Positions 10,943 to 22,715 of a stretch of DNA of 64,000 nucleotides are shown in pieces. How positions within the stretch are numbered: the first letter of the stretch is position 1; each line of letters opens with the position of its first letter. The translations under genes and the position numbers were made by a program. Source of the stretch: Haematobia irritans (Eukaryota > Arthropoda > Insecta > Diptera > Muscidae); assembly GCF_050003625.1 (NCBI RefSeq), contig NC_134398.1, forward strand, positions 81,066,003 through 81,130,002. The letters run 5' to 3'. The notes beneath the pieces are model-generated. The model saw only the letters and a program-made list of their open reading frames with translations, had not been told where the DNA came from and made no database searches.

Positions 10943-11059
10943 TATTGTATACATACCTATGCATAAATAAAATTTTCTACACATGAGATTATATGAATAT
11001 TTTTTTTTTAAGTTGAACCCCCCCCGAATTAAAATCCTGGCTACGGCCTTGGTTGTGGC

Positions 11060-11776
11060 TCGAACAGGCACATACACATTTTGTTTTATTTAAGATACCA
11101 CATTTTGGAGGACAAAGTGAAAAGAGACTTTCACAGCAGACTGTATAGCCTGTTTAACTTTTCCCAAGCCCCTAATACCCAAAGCTATATAGAAAAATCG
11201 AGCAAATAAGAAAATCTAAAACAACTACGCACACGAAAGCTTGATATCATTGTCGTGCGTTTTGTGGTAATAACAGCTCAAATACAATAGGAACAAATTG
11301 AATTTTTCTAATCTTAAATTTTACTTTTTTCTATTGTTGACACAATACGAACACAATCATATTTTAATGCTTATGAATACAGAGGCCACAAGGAAGGCGT
11401 TAAGGGCCAACTTATTAGGCCTTTTTCTCCTACACCCAGAAAGAGTTGCCTTCGAAAATAAAGTAAAAATATTCAACGTTTTAGTTAAGCCACTTTTGTT
11501 TCCATGATAAAATAAGTGGGTAAAATATCGATGATTTTAAAGTTGGGATATAACGAAAATTAATTTCGAAAGAATACAGAGGATGCACCAAAACTGTACA
11601 CCGAGGTAGAAGAAAACTACGCCAGAAGAAGATCATATTATCAAATGAACTATGCAATAAATCACTCAAATATAATCTAAAGGAGTCAAAATTAAATTAA
11701 ACTGGATATGTCAACTATAGCGATCAGATGTAGAGCTTTAGAAGTTGGAGTGCGATTATACAAAAATGTCAAAAAC
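11060..11776. other. Non-coding DNA, probably host
   Basis: Continues the sequence left of the hAT insertion. I see no gene. A 69-codon frame at 11,298-11,507 has no recognisable domain. Confidence 0.35.
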
Positions 11777-11778
11777 TA

Positions 11779-13883
11779 CACTGTTAGAAAAATATGTTTT
11801 TCATATGTTCCGATATAAACAAAATCTGTTAAGTGCAAACATATAATGTTCCTAAACTAACACTAAAGGTTTGGGACACATATGTTAATATGCTAGAATA
11901 TATTATGTTTGGGGCATGAATGTTCCATAAAAATAATATGTGTGAATGTAAACATATATAAATTTACAAATTTCGAGTAAACATATATATGTTGTGATAT
12001 TTTATTCAGAGAGCGACTGAGAGAGAGAGAGAGAATAGAGAAAGAAATAGAGATGGAAACCGGGAGGGTTGACGAAAGATATCAACATAACACAGCGAGA
12101 GAATCAAAAGAGAGCAATTTCTGTGAAACCGCTTGTATGTTGTTTCGGAAAACTGTTTTATGATAAGGCCAAACATTTGGTATGCTTAAGTCTAAATATT
12201 ATTTAATTTGAATATTAGAATGAGTATTCGGAGTAAAGAGAATAGACATTCGGAATCAAGAGAATAGACATTTGAAAAAAACAGCTGTGTTTTCGCCTTG
12301 AGAGAAGCATTTTATGTATACTCCTCGGAACGTACGAGGAGTAAGTCAAAATACTCAGGCAAAGGATATTAAAAAAAAACTGTGGAAAATATACAAAAAT
12401 TAGAAAGGGATCTTTATGAAATAACGAAAGGCACTATACTCTTTTTAGAGTTGGGACTGTAAAATGAAAAAAGGAGGAAATAGTTAAAAATTAAACAGTA
12501 AAATGTATAAAAACAAACCTTAGTTCCTCTTTATTAATAAGTAGTCCAAGAGGAGTTGACGGGAACCTTCAAATATAAAAGCGGGCATTAAGTTCGAGTT
12601 TTGCAGATAAAAAAAGTTTGAAAAAGTTTATTTTCTTTAAAATGAATTATTCAAGAAAAGTAAAAGGCAAAACAGTGTAATTGTAGAGCGATAATGCCAA
12701 CTTAAAACCGGCCTTAAAGGTAAAAAAGAAATTAAGTACAAAACACGATAAGTTTTAAATTTATGTGTATATTATAAAATTATTTATTTGTATATGTTTA
12801 TACTCGACTCCACGTTCCACTTTTGTTAGAGTTTTTGAATGCCTTCCAAAATTTCAAACTTTTATACCAAAAACATTTTTTGTTACAAAATTGTTATTTT
12901 TGCAATTAAAAAAATTATATTTTATCCTTAAGCTCAGTCAATTTCGTTTATATCAAGCACTGTTTCTGACTCTGCCGCAGACTATGCTACATAAATATAA
13001 CTAATAACAGCTACGTAGCCCACACTCAAAAAAAGTGAACTCTCTATTTCACTAAAGCCAATTTAACATTATTTTAGTTCATGGAATTATTTTGTTTGGA
13101 GAAAGTTTCCTTTACTCTAATAATTTTTTGCGTACGTTAGTTAAATTAACTAAAATCGAGGGAAAAAATATGCACAAATGAAGCATAAAAATTAACTAAA
13201 TTCGTGTCTCCCACAAAATAGTTCGGTATTTCTTTAAATTTGCAAATTTTACTACAAATGCGTTCATCATGAACTTCATATGTCACCAAAGACATTCTTG
13301 CAATTTTGAACTCCAAATTTTTCCTTGAAACTACAAATTTTTCTTTAACAAGTGAAAAAACTTAATTATGTCTTATAAATTTTCTTGAATTTGTCGAAAA
13401 ATATTTACTTATTTTAATGATGCCAGCGTTTGTAATACTAAAATTTTCTAAAAATATTCAAAATTTTCTAAAATTAACCGAAATTTTTCTTCCTGGTGGG
13501 TTCACTGTTTTTTCAGTGCAGTGGATAGTGTGTTGGCTTACAAACTGTATGGTCCTCGGTTCGATTCTCCGTCCAGGCGAAAAGTAAAATTTAAAAAATT
13601 TATAAAATTGAATAATTTCTTCAACATTATTTGTATTACAGAAAAAGGTGCCAAGAACTAAAAAATTTCGTGGAAGTGAAAATTATGTGACGGAATGACC
13701 ACAATTTTCTTTGGGGAAAATTCTCACAAACATACTATATGTTTGTGCTCAAAATGCCTGCAAACATATAATATGTTCACATAAAACAAACATATTAATG
13801 TTTCGGCAGTATCCAATAATAATGTGCTTCCTGCTAAATATGTTTGGAACATATGTTGGAGAAGCGATTTTTTTTTGAGGGCG
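11779..13883 (+). mobile_element. T element, full-length copy 2, with nested MITE
   Basis: Starts CACTGTTAGAAAAATATG after TA (11,777-11,778) and ends TTTTTTTTGAGGGCG before TA (13,884-13,885). A GA-rich tract lies near 12,014-12,036. The minus-strand tRNA-like module is deleted. The plus-strand module is present but cut in two by MITE C at 13,023-13,518 (halves 13,010-13,022 and 13,519-13,578). Removing the MITE restores a module like that at 5,006. Confidence 0.75.
13023..13518. mobile_element. MITE family C, copy 1
   Basis: 496 bp with ends CACTCAAAAAAAGTGAAC and GTTCACTGTTTTTTCAGTG, forming terminal inverted repeats. CA on both sides (13,021-13,022 and 13,519-13,520) may be a 2-bp duplication. 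It interrupts a tRNA-like module of a T element. Related copies or pieces: 23,681, 37,886-38,597, 44,034, 45,915 and 6,905. No coding capacity. Confidence 0.72.
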
Positions 13884-14119
13884 TATTTTCTAATTAACTT
13901 CTAACTTTAATTAAAAATTTCATATAACGGTACATCGAATTGGTGTCTAGCGACAAAATCGCTAATGATAATCATAGCATAGAGTCACCTAAACATCGTT
14001 AAAAAGAAAAAGTACCGTTATTTTCGTCCAAAAGAGAAATGAAACAATTTTTGCACATATATTTATTTTAGAGAGGTATGTGGCACTTAATATTAGTTGC
14101 AAATGTTAATTAATTTTAA

Positions 14120-15096
14120 CCCTTGTGTATGTGATAACACTGGAAGCGATACCAGCGTGATGAGGTCCCGTGGGACCTACAATAAAAAAAGGATGGTAGA
14201 GAGGTTATCCCTACGATATTTTTCGATCAATTACTGTAGGTGGACTCTTCTATAATGCACAAATCGCATATATAAACATTTGGTTGTAAATATAGAGTTT
14301 TATTTAATTTTGAATAGGATACAGATAATGTTAAAATTTTTGATTAGTATACTAGTGGCCCTGATGTTTGACGCAGGCGTGGTACCTATAAGTATCCTTA
14401 TACGTACCAAGCAACAATATATTGTTTTTGTAGTTGAATGTTCTTAACAAACTGGATTTTTGAAGGAAAAACCAATACGATTTTTTTAGTGGCGTTCGTT
14501 TTGCTCGCAGTATCATGTGCACAGTGGTTGTTTCAAACTTGGTCCAAATTGAGGCACATCTTGCCAAATTCCAGGAGCCGATAGGTCTGGAAAATGTATA
14601 GAAATATAAAAACTTATTTCGACCACGATTTCCATGAAGTTCAAATAACTTTTTTTGCACTTTTACTCTCACTATATTGGATATATCAACGGAAGACATA
14701 AAATTATGTACTACCAAGCAACGAAACCAATGGAAACTTCAAAAATGACAAATTCTTCCAAATAACGGTATTTGCTGAAAGGATGTTAGTGTTATTAATT
14801 GTTCCAAATACGAAAATCGCAATATCTTTACACTGCTTTTTAAACTGTGCTAAAACCACTAATGTAATTAGTAATAGGTCCCATTGGACCTCATCACGCA
14901 GAATCGCACTAAACTTTTTCAAATACCTATAAAAACCGATTTAATGATTCAATCACATAAAAATTTAAAGTTTTCAACTTAAAACACTTCAGTACAAGAA
15001 GTCATAAACCATCAAGCTGAAATTCATATAAAAGATAAAGTTATGTATGAATAAAAATCAAAAAGGTCCAGCGGGACCTCATCACGCACAGAAGGG
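14120..15096. mobile_element. piggyBac-like element, TTAA-flanked
   Basis: Exact TTAA at 14,116-14,119 and 15,097-15,100. The ends CCCTTGTGTATGTGAT and (reverse complement of the right end) CCCTTCTGTGCGTGATGAGG form imperfect terminal inverted repeats. TTAA targets and CCC-starting ends are the signature of the piggyBac superfamily. Hairpins of the form GATGAGGTCCC..GGGACCT occur near the left end (14,158), in the middle (14,872, inverted) and near the right end (15,063). Minus-strand frames of 121 and 72 codons cover 14,352-14,922, but I recognise no transposase domain in them. Confidence 0.75.
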
Positions 15097-15100
15097 TTAA

Positions 15101-15618
15101 ACATTATCAAAAAAATTTTTGTCGCTAGTTCCCTTATTCCCTTAAATCTTTAAAATTGACATAATAGGCAACAACATTGCATTAAAAGTTTTGTTTTAAT
15201 AGTTTTATTTTGAACCGGTAATGTGGTTGCAAATGTTTTGAACAGCACTGTACGTATATAAAATCCTGACTTAAATACAAGTTGCTCCTCAGTTGCTTTT
15301 TGAGTGTGCAATTTTGATATTCCCCAAAATAAGAGTGGAAAATGTTTTAAAGTGGATTTGAACTTTGGTGGGAGTAATAAAAATTGAAAAGACACTGTGG
15401 GGGATACTATCATTACGCATGTACTTTTTCATCTTCGTCGTATGTTCTACGCACATTCATTTATGAGGCTGTTGCTGCCGTTTGCTACGGTCGTTGTCGG
15501 TATGACGTCCAGCCGGACACATGAGGAAACAAATGATGGTGGCTGATGTGACACATAAAATCATATTAATATAAATTAACGATGTGGAAAATTTAGTTTA
15601 GTAGTGAGAATGTCAAAG
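15101..15618. other. Non-coding DNA, probably host
   Basis: No repeats or domains seen. Higher GC between 15,460 and 15,550 than the surroundings. It forms the left target flank of the hAT MITE. Confidence 0.35.
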
Positions 15619-15626
15619 CTCTAGGC

Positions 15627-16104
15627 TAGAGGTGTGCAAGTGAGTAATATTTTACTCACGCTCACGCACACTCACGACGGAAATATCTTACTCACGCACG
15701 ATATTGTTTGGTAGGTCTCGCGTACACTCACGAAAAGAAAACTTGTACTCACGCACACTCACGCAGGAAAATGTCGCTACTCACGAAATATGTCGTGACT
15801 CACGAATAATTTTATGAGATTAAAATCGAGAACGTTATTAAACTCTTAACATCCTAGGTGTCACTAAAATTGCAAATGAATTTAACTTTTAAGCGTTTTA
15901 TGTTGGAGAGCGGGATTATTTGCGTGAGCGTAATTCGTTACTCACGCACACTCACGAAGATATTGTTTTCATGACTCACGCTCACGCACGACATTTTGGT
16001 TTGTTAATCACGCACACTCACGCCGTTGACATGAGCGTGACTCACGACTCAGCCACGAAAATTGTCGTGAGTCACGACAATTTCGTGTCACGTGCACACC
16101 TCTA
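15627..16104. mobile_element. hAT MITE built of CTCACG-type repeats
   Basis: 478 bp with perfect ends TAGAGGTGTGCA and TGCACACCTCTA and an exact 8-bp duplication CTCTAGGC (15,619-15,626 and 16,105-16,112). The interior is a dense array of ACTCACGCACACTCACG variants, mostly in one orientation, with the inverse GTGAGTCACGAC near the right end. The 8-bp duplication points to hAT. No protein encoded. A second, left-truncated copy lies at 38,597-38,767. Confidence 0.85.
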
Positions 16105-16112
16105 CTCTAGGC

Positions 16113-16878
16113 ATTCGTTCATCCCTTGGTAGAAAATGAGTCTAGGCGTCTGTCCATTTGTTTATTGGATTTGGACCATGTCCACACATGATGTCTATTC
16201 GATGCTTATAGGTGAGTTTAGGCAATGAGCGGACCGACCCACCGCCCGCCAGGAGCCACGTACTTGCATCGTTATTAAGTTGGAATACGCTGAGCTTTCA
16301 ATGAAAAATGAAGAAAAAAAATTATTTTGAATTTTCATGTGCAGGATCACATAGAAAATAGATTTAGTGTTCCAGGGGATTTAGTCTTTGGTGATTAATT
16401 TAAATATCTTCTGTGAGATGAAATCAGCATCAGTATAGGCAACAACACGTCGGGAAATATTTAATTTTCATAACAGGCGAATAAAGCCTCAATTCCTGGT
16501 GGCCAATATCTCTTTTTTTAAACTAAACGTCTTCACAGACAATAGATTGTATACCAAACAAATGAAAATGTGTAATTTTTTGTAAATTATATGTTGTCCT
16601 GTAAAATTCATGGACTCTTAAATAAATTATTCCATAAATGTGGAACTCTCATTCATTGCAAGATTAAAACAAAATATTTCCAATTAAAAAGTAGAAAATG
16701 TTTATGTTTTTAATTAAAATAATTATTTTCCCAAAAAAAAATTTAGTTAAATAAAAAAATATTTGAAATTATAAACAAAATTGAAAAAATAAAATAGAAA
16801 ATAATTACTTTCTATATGTATAAATGGTACACGGATGAAAACGACTGTTAAAAAACATCAATATAACACATTGAGAGA
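16113..16878. other. AT-rich non-coding DNA
   Basis: No gene or repeat landmark seen. Many A- and T-runs occur between 16,540 and 16,800. Confidence 0.35.
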
Positions 16879-16880
16879 AT

Positions 16881-18083
16881 AAAACAAGTAAGAAAAGTCT
16901 AAAGTCGGGCGGGGCCGACCATATTATACCCTGCACCACTTTGTAGATCTAAATTTTCGATACCATATCACATCCGTCAAATGTGTTGGGGGCTATATAT
17001 AAAGGTTTGTCCCAAATACATACATTTAAATATCACTCGATCTGGACAGAATTTCATAGACTTCTACAAAATCTATAGACTCAAAATTTAAGTCGGCTAA
17101 TGCACTAGGGTGGAACACAATATTAGTAAAAAAATATGGGAAACGTTTAAATCTGAAGCAATTTTAAGGAAACTTCGAAAAAGTTTATTTATGATTTAGG
17201 AAAATGAAATTTAGGAAAATGAAAGCCATTTTTACAACTTTTCGACTAAGCAGTGGCGATTTTACAAGGAAAATATTGGTATTTTGACCATTTTTGTCGA
17301 AATCAGAAAAACATATATATGGGAGCTATATCTAAATCTGAACCGATGTCAACCAAATTCGGCACGCATAGCTACAATGATAATTCTACTCCCTGTGCAA
17401 AATTTCAACTAAATCGGAGTTAAAAATTGGCCTCTGTGGTCTTATGAGTGTAAATCGGGCGAAAGCTATACATGGGAGATATATCTAAATCTGAACCGAT
17501 TTCAACCAAATTTGGCACGCATAGCTACAATGCTAATTCTACTCCCTGTGCCAAATTTCAACTAAATCGGAGCAAAAAATTGGCCTCTGTGGGCAAATGA
17601 GTGTAAATCGGGCGAAAGCTATATATGGGAGCTATATCTAAATCTGAACCGATTTGGCTGATATTTTGCAAGTTTTTCGAGACTCATAAAATATTCGGAT
17701 GTACGGAATTTGAGGAAGATCGGTTAATATACACGCCAATTATGACCAGATCGGTGAAAAATATATATGACAGCTATATCTAAATCTGAACCGATTTTTT
17801 CCAAAATCAATAGGGATCGTCTTTGAGCCGAAACAGGACCCTATACCAAATTTTAGGACAATCGAACTAAAACTGCGCGCTGTACTTTGCACACAAAAAT
17901 ACACCAACAGACAGACAGACGGACAGACAGACTGACAGACGGACATCGCTAAATCGACTCAGAATTTAATTCTAAGACGATCGGCATACTAAACGATGGG
18001 TCTCAGACTTTTCCTTCTTGGCGTTACATACAAATGCACAAACTTATTATACCCTGTACCACACTAGTGGTGAAGGGTATAAT
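16881..18083 (+). repeat. DINE-like repeat family A, copy 1 (complete)
   Basis: Left end AACAAGTAAGAAAAGTC, hairpin AGTCGG-GCGGGG-CCGACC, then TATTATACCCTGCACCAC. The body contains modules with 'atatgggagctatatctaaa', 'tctgaaccgatttcaaccaa' and 'ggcacgcatagctacaatg', spaced about 120 bp apart. Right part: CAGACAGACAGACGGACAGAC (about 17,910), 'cgactcagaatttaattcta', 'cttggcgttacatacaaatg', and the hairpin TATACCCTGTACCAC..GTGGTGAAGGGTATA. The minus-strand 68-codon frame is an artefact. Confidence 0.78.
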
Positions 18084-18593
18084 GACAGAAAAAGGAGCTC
18101 TACTTGAGAAACATACAGTTGGTCAATAAAATGTTTACGTAACATAAAAATTTAAGAAATTACATAAACGTCTTTTTTCCACAATTTTTTGAATTTTTTG
18201 TGATGTTATTAAATGCATACGGTCATCTTCCAATACTATCAAAAACAGTTTGTCAATAAAAATGTAAGAAACTAATTACATATACTTATTTTTTCCACAA
18301 CTTAATATACATAAATTTTTTTTTCAATATTTTGTGATGTTATTAAATTCTTACGGTCATCTTCAAATATTATCAAAAAGTATTCTATTGCAATGAAATA
18401 TGGAAGCATATAAAATAATTCATTAAAATACTGTTTGACTGCTGTCAATAAATTCTTTGCAAACCCAAATCCTAAAACAAAATCTCGTTAGATTTTCGCA
18501 CTAAACGTTTTTTTTTTTTGTTTTGTTTTTGGTATTGCTTTCATTCTGTGGACGGAACGGGAAGTATTTAGTTGCATCATATCCCCAGCAAAA
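18084..18593. other. AT-rich non-coding DNA with a local repeat
   Basis: The string 'tgtgatgttattaaatgcat' and its neighbours occur twice (about 18,200 and 18,340), suggesting an old tandem duplication of about 140 bp. No gene. Confidence 0.4.
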
Positions 18594-19142
18594 AAGTAAA
18601 GAAAATGTTCTTTTTTGATCCGGAAGTGGTGCATAATTGACGCAGAAGCGATGAATTTAACATGGGCTTGTCATAGGACGGAAGTCCTCCATTTCAACAG
18701 CCGTTGCACTAAATTTGCATCACTTCTTTAGGTGTGATCCGAATTCAATGTTTTGGGTAAATAAAAAAATTTTGTGATATTTTGTTAAATAAATAATTTT
18801 TAAAATTTTTTATAACTTTTTAATGGATTCTAACGCTTGTCGGAAACGTTTGACCTCAATTATTATCAAAAATACACAATTTTTTTCAGATTAGATTTAG
18901 CATTTTTTTCGACAAAATTTAAATGATTTGTACCATTTTATGAATTCTTACTCTGTTGTTAACCTATTTGAAACAAAAAAAGTTAAAATTACCCATTAAA
19001 AGTACGAAAAACCCAAGTTATAAAAAATTGAATTAAAAGAACTTCCTGGGTAGTTAAAATAAAGAACATCATTGGGAGTGCATATTCTGGAAGTGCTTTT
19101 AAAGTTGTGCCATTGGAAGCACTTCCAAATTTTTTTGCTGGG
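18594..19142. mobile_element. Inverted-repeat element with CCCAGCAAAAAA ends
   Basis: Ends are CCCAGCAAAAAAGTAAAG and ACTTCCAAATTTTTTTGCTGGG, giving a perfect 12-bp terminal inverted repeat. No clear target duplication found. Related copies lie at 35,072-35,482 (inverted) and 7,105-7,390 (partial). Internal 'ggaagtgcttttaaag' and 'ggaagcacttcc' strings make a second inverted motif. Non-coding; superfamily unknown. Confidence 0.65.
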
Positions 19143-19189
19143 TCACTATAAGCGGAAGCCGTTCTGTATAACATTCAAAATTAAAGAAG

Positions 19190-22100
19190 GGCGACTTGAA
19201 TTAAAATCTTCAAACGGACGACAAAGTAAATTCAAATGGCGCGATGAAAACAAAATTATTAAATCTGTAATAATCCCCAATGCAGCACTAGATAACTTGT
19301 ATGAGACTTGAAAAATGACTGCCGGAAACAGATATCACATGACATTGTCCGAAAGGTTCTATTAAAACACAAATATTCTTCTCGATCAGCAAGAAATAGC
19401 TTTCCCTTTCTCAACAAAATCTACTACTACATTTTGCAATATAAGATTTCGATACAGGCGGACTTTTGGGGAGATGTAATATTTTGCGACGACACAAAGA
19501 ATTCCGACATATTTTTTCTGATTTCGGAGTAGATGTAATTTGTGTGTCTGAAACGTGGTTTCAGCCTGCAGTATCGGATAATATTTTAGCGCTCCCAAAC
19601 TATAATTTATTTCGTGCTGACCGAGTCTCTGTAGCAATATACATTAAAAAATGTATAAAATGCAAGACTTTGTCTAAAACCGACAATGGCAGTCGCATTG
19701 AATATCTATTCGTTGAGCTTAATATTGGTCGCAATAAACAAATTCTTTTGGGATGCATATATAGACCTCATCGCAATCTCGATTGTTCAGATCCGATAGA
19801 GGTTCTTGAGGATATTTCTTTTTAATATGAAGACATAATTATTGCCGGTGATTTCAATTGCAACATATTCACAGACAATTATATTTCTGATTCAATGCAA
19901 GTGTTAGGGCTATTGCCTATTAATACGTCATTACCAACTCACTTCACGCCTACGCGAAGCAGTCTCATTGATCTGATCTTCACTAATTTCAAAGACAAAG
20001 TTCTGTTATATGACCAAATATCGGCGCCCTGTTTTTCGAGACACGATCTGCTCTTTATTACTTATGAAGCTAGTTTCGTCGTGCCTTCGCCACACTTCAC
20101 ATACCGAGATTTTAAAAGAATTAATATGGAATCGTTAGCAAATCGCATAGATGAAATAAACTGGAATATTCTATATGATTATGAACATGTTGATGACCAG
20201 CTGGCTTTTTTACAGGAAAATATAAACTCACTTTTCGAAGAATTTGTTCCGCTAAGAACGAAACTAATAAACAGTAAACAGCCTGCTTGGTTCGATAATA
20301 ATATAATGCAACTCATCAAGGAGAGAGATACAGCATACAGAAGATGGAAGAGATTTAAATCAGATGAACTGTATGATCTCTACAAAATTAATAGAAAACG
20401 CGTTTCTAAAGAAATCGAAAGCAAAAGGAGAGATCACTTTCGACGTAAATTTCAAACTGCCATCGATGGAAAACAAAAATGGAAAGAAATTCGAAATATT
20501 GGGATTGGGAAATGCAAACATGCGATTTTAAATGATGTTGACTTAAATGAAATGAACGCATATTTTACATATGGAAATTATATTCATCGGGCTAAAAGCA
20601 AATATAACGACATGTCGTTTGAGGCTATTGAAAATGGATTCAGTTTTCGATGCGTGACGGAAGCGGAAGTTGCTAAGAGTTTTTCTGATGTTAAGTCTAT
20701 TGAAAATGGATTCAGTTTTCGATGCGTGACGGAAGCGGAAGTTGCTAAAAGTTTTTCTGATGTTAAGTCCAATTCAGTTGGTACTGACAGTTTACATCCA
20801 TCTTTTCTAAAAACATTATTACCAGCGCTACTACCCCACTTCACATATATTTTTAACACAATACCCACAAAGTCTACTTTTCCAAAAGATTGGAAAATTT
20901 CCAAGATTATACCAGTTCCCAAGAAATTTAACGATTACCGACCAATTGCAATTCTTCCATTTCTTTCAAAAATCATGGAGAAGTTAATGAATAATCAAAT
21001 GAATACGTATCTAACCGAAAACTATCTTTTATGTAAACAACAATCCGGATTCAGGAAGAAACGTAGTTGCATCACTGCACTCTTGGGAGTGGTTGAAGAA
21101 ATACGACAAAAGTTAGACTCAAACATGGTATCATTTTTGGTCCTCTTAGACCACAGTAAAGCATTCGACACAGTTGATCACAACATTTTGCTCACAAAAC
21201 TACTTGTTTATTTTCCATTTTTCTGAAACTGCATGCAAACTCATTTATTCATATTTGTCTGAACACGCTCAATTAGTCTCTGTTGGAGATAAAATGTCAG
21301 GTCTACTAAGTGCCTCTAAAGGGGTTCCACAAGGATCTATTCTTGGTCCTTTACTCTTTATTTTATATATTAATGATTTACCTGATGTTCTCCGCTCATG
21401 CTCTGTCCACATGTATGCGGACGATGTCCAACTGTATCACAGTTCTACTGATATATCGCAATGTAAAGCTGAATTAAATAACGATCTTCAGCTGGTTTCA
21501 CAATGGGCTATGGATAACAATCTGCATTTGAATCCTAAAAAAACTAAATGCGTCATAATTACAAAAAGTGGAAAGTTCACCGAAAGTATGCAAAATGGTC
21601 TCAAAATATGCAGTTCTCCAATTGAATGTGTTCAATCTTGGACTTGTATTTAACTCTAAACTTACTTGGACGAATTACATAAATTGAGTTGTTTGAAAAA
21701 TACATGGAATGTTAAGAAATTTATGGGCAGTACAAACGTCACCACCTTGCAATATTCGCCTACTACTCGCCAAGACCTACTTGGTTCCAACACTATTATA
21801 TGGGTGTGAGATATACGCAAATTGTTCCTCTGCTGATCTTTCAAAACTTAATGTCGCATACAACAATATAGCACGCTATGTATACAATAAAAAACGCAGA
21901 GACAGAATCTCGCAATTTTCGATTATCATCTTCAACACAACATTTAATAGTCTACTTCAACGAAGATGTTTACTACAACTTCATAAAATCATATACACCC
22001 GTGAGCCGCAGTATCTATACGAATGTATTAGATTTGCAAGGTCAAATAGAGGAAGAATACTTATTCAACCTAGAATAAACTGCCAAACATCCGAGAAACA

Positions 22101-22380
22101 ATTCTTTATATTCAGTACACGTCTCTGGAACTCTCTCCCTTGAACCATACAATGCTCAAGTAATGCTAATCAATTCAAAAAGAAGCTATTCCAACACCTA
22201 CAATAGTTCTGTTGATCATCGCCTTTTATTGTTATGTTCAATTATTTGAAATCTTAAAATTTATATTAAAATTTATATTAATACTAAGTATAATTCTAAT
22301 AATAATTTCAAATCATTTGTATTGACAAATTTATAAGATATCAAAACTTGTTGTACTAGTTTTACAATAATAAATAAATA
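19190..22380 (+). pseudogene. Jockey-like non-LTR retrotransposon (LINE), ORF2 nearly complete but broken
   Basis: The APE-type endonuclease starts near 19,440 (FRHIFSDFGVDVICVSETWF; later LLGCIYRPH and, after one in-frame TAA at 19,823, IIIAGDFN). It continues in the same frame to the reverse transcriptase: [51 protein letters not shown] frameshift near 21,205 leads to [20 protein letters not shown] and the catalytic MYADDVQLY. Another frameshift near 21,636 and two TGA codons (about 21,685-21,695) precede the C-terminal part ending FSTRLWNSLP at about 22,140. A 3' UTR ends in TAAATAAATAAAT near 22,380. A 72-bp in-frame tandem duplication lies at 20,627-20,770. 19,190-19,430 holds open frames that may be the remains of ORF1, but I see no zinc knuckles. 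Confidence 0.88.
20627..20770 (+). repeat. 72-bp in-frame tandem duplication in LINE ORF2
   Basis: Two adjacent 72-bp units (20,627-20,698 and 20,699-20,770) differ at only about two bases. Each encodes ENGFSFRCVTEAEVAKSFSD within a 24-residue unit. The reading frame is kept. The unit lies between the endonuclease and reverse transcriptase. Confidence 0.9.
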
Positions 22381-22385
22381 AATCA

Positions 22386-22715
22386 AAAGATTATGCTCTA
22401 CTTTATGAGGGACCTCAAAAAGTTTGGCGAAACCTCCTTACCGTCCTTGAAAACAAAAATATAATACATACAGCCAAGTTTGGAAAATTATCTGTAGGGG
22501 GGTGTGGGCTTGTATTTCGAGCAAAGGTGACGCAAAGATTAGAATTTTAGAATATATCGTACTATGACAAAGGACTGTCTGAGACTGCCCAAAAGTTTGA
22601 ATTTTTTGATAAGGACAATGCTACCAAATTACAATATGATCCGAAACATAAATCGTATTTATGTAGAAATCCCAGATATGAACACCATTGAAAATTTGTG
22701 GGTTCATTTAATGTC
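22386..22715 (+). pseudogene. Tc1-like transposase fragment
   Basis: One frame gives YALLYEGPQKVWRN, then ENKNIIHTAKFGKLSV and LEF before a stop. After a shift it gives FFDKDNATKLQYDPKHKS and then PDMNTIENLWVHLM. These correspond to the VWRKPG, GGSVMVWG, QQDNDPKHTS and PDLNPIENLW blocks around the second and third catalytic residues of Tc1 transposases. The first half of the protein is absent and there are frame breaks, so it is a relic. The LINE tail ends immediately to its left. Confidence 0.72.

Larger units (their letters stand above)
8137..11051 (+). mobile_element. hAT transposon, non-functional, 8-bp target duplication
   Basis: The left end is CAAGGCCGTATTCAGGGG and the right end is CCTGGCTACGGCCTTG, giving terminal inverted repeats CAAGGCCGTA. 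GTTGTGGC is present on both sides (8,129-8,136 and 11,052-11,059), an exact 8-bp target duplication, which is typical of hAT. Inside are a transposase C-terminal remnant (about 8,545-9,417), a nested 604-bp hAT element and a DINE-like repeat of about 1.5 kb. G-run and C-run tracts sit just inside the two ends. Confidence 0.88.

Noticed and set aside
15150..15413. 87-codon minus-strand frame
   Set aside because: No recognisable domain, low-complexity AT-rich DNA, no start or splice context.
20584..20922. 112-codon minus-strand frame
   Set aside because: Shadow of the LINE ORF2, including its 72-bp duplication.
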